The position numbers and the translations under genes are program-made. From Treponema sp. (lineage in GTDB: Bacteria > Spirochaetota > Spirochaetia > Treponematales > Treponemataceae), in assembly GCA_016290335.1 (NCBI GenBank), contig JAEETM010000124.1, forward strand, positions 1 to 7,944: 7,944 bases of DNA, given 5' to 3'. Shown one piece after another: positions 5,427-7,944 of this stretch; the first letter of the stretch is position 1, and each line of letters starts with the position of its first letter. The notes under the pieces were generated by a model. The model was not told where the DNA came from, did not search any database, and saw only the letters and a program-made list of their open reading frames with translations.

Positions 5427-5455
5427 CCTATAGAAAATTAGTTCACTGAAATCAA
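5427..5455 (-). promoter_or_regulatory. Second, distal hprK promoter candidate
   Basis: On the minus strand TTGATT (5450-5455), 17 bases, TATAGG (5427-5432). It would start transcription near 5420 and leave a roughly 30-base leader, also without a Shine-Dalgarno. It is in tandem with the proximal promoter; the -10 is weaker. Confidence 0.35.
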
Positions 5456-5496
5456 TTTTTCTAAAAGTAAATAAAAAAATAGCGTTAGGGAGAGGG

Positions 5497-5679
5497 ACGG
5501 CTTTCAAAAACACTCTGATGTGCTGCCGCTTTAGCGGCAAACGTATATAATTACAAGGGCACATCAGCGTGTAGCACGCGAGCCGGCCTTCGCAGCACAG
5601 CTGCTCGGAGACTCGCTCAAAATGCTCCACAGGAGCATTTTTCCGGCTATGCCGTCGCTCCCTAGGTTTTGAAAGTCGT
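5497..5679. repeat. Highly structured MITE-like or ncRNA-like element with 13-bp inverted termini
   Basis: The ends ACGGCTTTCAAAA (5497-5509) and TTTTGAAAGTCGT (5667-5679) pair over 13 positions with one G-T. Nested inside are: GATGTGC (5517-5523) with GCACATC (5559-5565), enclosing TGCCGC/GCGGCA (5524-5539); GCGTG/CACGC (5567-5579); and AGCCGG (5581-5586) with CCGGCT (5643-5648), enclosing GCAGC/GCTGC (5592-5604) and the terminator-like AAAATGCTCC/GGAGCATTTT (5619-5641). Nearly all of it can pair, in order and without crossing. It lies between the predicted divergent promoters of hprK and hpf, in neither predicted transcript. No ORF inside is credible and I see no target-site duplication. 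It could be a non-autonomous mobile element, a structured RNA, or a transcription insulator. Confidence 0.6.
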
Positions 5680-5741
5680 AACTCGACCGGAAGCTATTTT
5701 TTTAGTATAAGTTTACAAAATTGATTTCCGTGAAATTAATT

Positions 5742-5769
5742 TTGTTTTTTCGGAAAAGCATAGTATACT
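5742..5769 (+). promoter_or_regulatory. Predicted sigma70-type promoter of the hibernation factor gene
   Basis: TTGTTT (5742-5747), 16 bases, TATACT (5764-5769), about 75 bases before the ATG at 5844. The -10 is close to consensus. It lies beyond the right end of the structured element, so that element should not be in this transcript. Confidence 0.5.
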
Positions 5770-5778
5770 TTAACAAGT

Positions 5779-5795
5779 ACCTGGCATGTACAGGT
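5779..5795 (+). other. Small hairpin or dyad at the 5' end of the hibernation factor leader
   Basis: ACCTG (5779-5783) and CAGGT (5791-5795) pair around a seven-base loop, just after the predicted transcript start near 5776. It may be a 5' stabilising hairpin or a downstream operator; five base pairs alone are weak evidence. Confidence 0.3.
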
Positions 5796-5843
5796 CTAAT
5801 ACTTTATGTATATAGAAGAGATTTTTCTTCAAAGGAGCCTTTT

Positions 5844-6137
5844 ATGACAAAAAAAATCGACGCAGTAGGATTTACCCTTGAAAAAAAGCAGTCAGAAATG
5901 ATTGAAAACAAGCTTAAAAGAATTTCTTACGCAGATGACCTTATAATTGATTTAATAATGAAAGTCAAACACGACAAGGCTTATTCGTTTGATACAACAG
6001 TAAACTTTAAATGGGGTCTGGTTGCTCACGTTTCAAGCGACGACTACGATTTCGGTGCCGCCCTGAACAAAACCATGGACCTCCTCGACAACAAAATCAA
6101 CAAAGAAAAAGAGAAGATTCAGGAGCCAAAAATTTAA
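5844..6137 (+). CDS. hpf: Ribosome hibernation promoting factor, short form (HPF/RaiA family)
   Basis: A 97-residue member of the HPF/RaiA family, which binds the 30S decoding region, blocks tRNA and mRNA and stabilises idle ribosomes in slow growth. The family pattern is visible: an early strand with GFTLEKKQSEMIENKLKRI (9-27), a central KVKHDKAYSFDTTVNF (40-55), GLVAHVSSDDYDFGAALNKTMDLLDNKINKEKEKI (58-92). It lacks the C-terminal dimerisation domain of long HPF, so it is the short type. Start at 5844 fits the family and has AAAGGAG at 5831-5837; an in-frame start at 5721 would add residues unlike the family and is rejected. It has its own promoter and terminator, so it is a single-gene unit, divergent from hprK. 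In several other bacteria hpf-type genes sit near PTS genes, and a link to energy state is plausible but inferred. YfiA versus HPF subtype cannot be settled here. Confidence 0.87.
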   Translation: MTKKIDAVGFTLEKKQSEMIENKLKRISYADDLIIDLIMKVKHDKAYSFDTTVNFKWGLVAHVSSDDYDFGAALNKTMDLLDNKINKEKEKIQEPKI

Positions 6138-6173
6138 TTAGCTTATCAGTAATTACTTCTGATTTATAACTGG

Positions 6174-6206
6174 AAAGACCCTTGTATACCGCGCAAGGGT
6201 CTTTTT
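6174..6206 (+). terminator. Intrinsic terminator of the hibernation factor gene
   Basis: AAAGACCCTTG (6174-6184) and CAAGGGTCTTT (6194-6204) form a perfect 11-bp stem with a nine-base loop, and the T tract extends to 6206. It lies 37 bases after the stop. The opposite strand has a shorter T tract, so it may also help end the convergent HD-GYP transcript. Confidence 0.88.
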
Positions 6207-6236
6207 ATTATTTCATTATATTAATGTTTTCAAAAA

Positions 6237-7944
6237 CTATTTAATCCTGATATTTGTGATTACGCACTGATCGCCGGTGAGTGCCGCATAGACTTCCGGT
6301 GCTTCCTTTATGATTGTGGTAACACTCTTTATTACAATACCGCCATTTTCTGTAGTTACAGTGATTTTGTTACCTTCGCGCTGGAAATGAACTGTACAGT
6401 CGAATCCTGCCTTATTCATTTCCTTCCAGGCCTGCCAGCCGTCAAAGTTTTCGTTTTTGCTTACGGTAATTGTATTTTCCGCAAAATGACTGTCTTCCCA
6501 GTTTTCGCCGTCAATTCTTATGCAGACAAAATCCATGTAATTTTTTCCTTTTGGAACTTTATCATCTGCATAAAACAAAGTAACAAAAGGACAATGCCAT
6601 ATAAGTCTTGCATTTGGAAGGCTTTTTGCGTGGAAGCTTATTGTCATTCCATCCTTTACCGGAACTGCCTGTGAAGCTGCACTGCGCCATCCGTCAATCT
6701 GAACACTTGGAATATCACCTTCCGGTCCGTCAATATAGCTCACTTCTTCTGCAATTCTATGGATATAATCGCCATTTATAGCTTCTTTTGTCTGGATAAA
6801 CTCAACATTTGAATAATTACAGTGCTGTCCGGTCAAGCTCAGATAAGAAAAACGCGAATTATCGGCAAGCGCAACTGTAATTGTAGAAATCTGATATGCA
6901 CATATAAGCTTAATCTGGATATGATCTTTGTATTTTACAACCTCGCCATCAAAATCAATTCCATCCTTAAAGGCTTCTGTAAATTGGTTGTCGCTGAACT
7001 TTTCATTTCCGATATTTTCTACCTTTATTTTGCGTGAATCCTTTTTCTGGGCACTGCCGTCAAAATATACTTCTGCAAACTCTGTATAAATCATTTCTTT
7101 TGTCTGTTCATCATTATAATGAATGCGGCCATCAAGAGAATCAAACAGAATCATTGTAAAGCAGGAATCTTTCGGTGAAAAACCCTGCTGAACTTTACAG
7201 CGAACCTTAAATCGTAAGATTTCTGAAGAAAGACGCAAGCCCTCAGAATAAGCAGAACGGTTTTCTGTACAAATAAGTGTATCTTTTCCGGCAAACTCTG
7301 GAACCTGATGTTTTTCCTTCATTTCGTATTCTGTATCAAGATCAATCAAATGGAGCATTATTGTTGCAAAGCCCGGATCAAACTGATACCCAATTCCTTT
7401 TACAATTTCTTCGCGCACTTTTTCCTGAGGAATAGGCTCACGGTAACTTCGTTTAGAAGTCATTGCATCGTAAGCATCGGCAACAGCTATAATTCTTGCA
7501 ATCTCCGGAATATCATCCCCTTTTAAACCATAAGGATAACCACGGCCATCATAACGCTCGTGATGATAATGTGCTGCAATTGAAAGATATGGTGATTTAT
7601 CAATGCTGGAGAGAATCTGGTGTCCAATTTCGGGATGCTTTTTAATCTCTGCAAACTCTTCATCGGTCAGCTTTCCATTTTTATTGATAATGCTGATTGG
7701 AACACCAATTTTACCTACATCGTGCAAAAGCCCTGCAAAATAAACTTCATTACAGTATCTAGGATCTTTTCCTGCATAGTGTGCAATTTTCTGGGCATAT
7801 TCTGCAACCCGCATTGAATGTCCGTGAGTGTATTCGTCTTTAGCATCTATAGCGTTTGCAAGAGCTGTTGCTGTCTGTTCAAACAAAAGCCTTATATTGC
7901 TCTGTTCATCTTTAAGAATCTCTATTTCGCGGCGCTTTGCTTTT
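6237..7944 (-). CDS. HD-GYP domain protein with C-terminal lectin-like modules, N-terminus cut by window edge
   Basis: The frame is open to the right edge; 568 residues are visible, counted from the codon at 7943, and the true start lies outside. Residues 1-20 (REIEILKDEQ) look like the end of a coiled coil. Residues about 30-200 are an HD-GYP phosphodiesterase domain, which hydrolyses cyclic di-GMP: HGHSMRVAEYA (40-50), the HD pair His74-Asp75 in LLHDVGKIGVP, His103 (KKHPEIG), His127-His128, DGRGYP at 132-137, then GLKGDDIPEIARIIAVADAYDAM. All metal and signature residues are present, so it is probably active. The remaining 370 or so residues are not a standard output domain. They look beta-rich and hold two similar closing motifs, LTGQHCNYSNVEF (370-382) and LTGDQCVITNIRI (555-567), suggesting two related sandwich modules. 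There is no membrane segment in the visible part. The missing N-terminus may carry a sensor or transmembrane region. Confidence 0.93.
   Translation of the reverse strand, partial: KAKRREIEILKDEQSNIRLLFEQTATALANAIDAKDEYTHGHSMRVAEYAQKIAHYAGKDPRYCNEVYFAGLLHDVGKIGVPISIINKNGKLTDEEFAEIKKHPEIGHQILSSIDKSPYLSIAAHYHHERYDGRGYPYGLKGDDIPEIARIIAVADAYDAMTSKRSYREPIPQEKVREEIVKGIGYQFDPGFATIMLHLIDLDTEYEMKEKHQVPEFAGKDTLICTENRSAYSEGLRLSSEILRFKVRCKVQQGFSPKDSCFTMILFDSLDGRIHYNDEQTKEMIYTEFAEVYFDGSAQKKDSRKIKVENIGNEKFSDNQFTEAFKDGIDFDGEVVKYKDHIQIKLICAYQISTITVALADNSRFSYLSLTGQHCNYSNVEFIQTKEAINGDYIHRIAEEVSYIDGPEGDIPSVQIDGWRSAASQAVPVKDGMTISFHAKSLPNARLIWHCPFVTLFYADDKVPKGKNYMDFVCIRIDGENWEDSHFAENTITVSKNENFDGWQAWKEMNKAGFDCTVHFQREGNKITVTTENGGIVIKSVTTIIKEAPEVYAALTGDQCVITNIRIK

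Noticed and set aside
5391..5630. N-terminal extension of HprK to a 409-residue frame
   Set aside because: The added residues do not resemble HprK, and they translate the promoters and the hairpin element. The family N-terminus matches MAEKKFTVLDLL at 5390.
5619..5641. Terminator for a gene ending near 5619
   Set aside because: The hairpin AAAATGCTCC/GGAGCATTTT is terminator-like, but no gene ends beside it on either strand; it is better read as part of the structured element.
5721..5843. Longer start for the hibernation factor
   Set aside because: The extra residues contain the predicted promoter region and are not HPF-like; AAAGGAG directly precedes the ATG at 5844.

Overview
The window most likely comes from a spirochaete of the genus Treponema, probably a host-associated (gut or rumen) species. 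I infer this from AT-rich DNA, a Cys-anchored lipoprotein paired with a spirochaete-style LysM protein, an HprK/HPr pair with no sugar-PTS genes beside it, and GC-rich hairpin repeats in otherwise AT-rich gaps. The genus is a judgement from recalled protein families, not from a search.

Layout, left to right. (1) 1-1585, minus strand: an envelope pair. A Pro-rich, helical lipoprotein is joined by an ATGA stop/start overlap to a secreted helical protein with a C-terminal LysM-like domain that runs off the left edge. (2) 1586-1855: an AT-rich divergent promoter region. (3) 1856-2086, plus strand: a small YdbC/PC4-type nucleic-acid-binding protein whose 3' end overlaps holA tail to tail. (4) 2049-3741, minus strand: lexA-holA, the SOS repressor followed by the clamp-loader delta subunit. 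A good dyad sits on the -35 of the predicted promoter and is a candidate LexA operator. (5) 3742-4107: a gap holding the lexA leader and promoter, several palindromes, a REP-like repeat and the ptsH terminator. (6) 4108-5390, minus strand: hprK-ptsH, i.e. HPr kinase/phosphorylase and its substrate HPr with both His15 and Ser46 intact. The best hprK promoter puts the transcription start on the ATG, predicting a leaderless mRNA. (7) 5391-5843: a divergent gap with a roughly 183-bp, multiply hairpinned element bounded by 13-bp inverted repeats. (8) 5844-6137, plus strand: a short ribosome hibernation factor with a clear promoter, Shine-Dalgarno and terminator. (9) 6237-7944, minus strand: an HD-GYP cyclic-di-GMP phosphodiesterase fused to a long C-terminal region with two similar, probably beta-sandwich, modules; its N-terminus lies beyond the right edge.

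The coding content is mostly housekeeping and regulatory: damage response and replication, carbon/energy signalling, ribosome hibernation and c-di-GMP turnover. I see no defence system, CRISPR array, transposase, tRNA or rRNA. The least explained material is noncoding: the structured element at 5497-5679, the repeat-rich lexA upstream region, and the predicted leaderless start of hprK.
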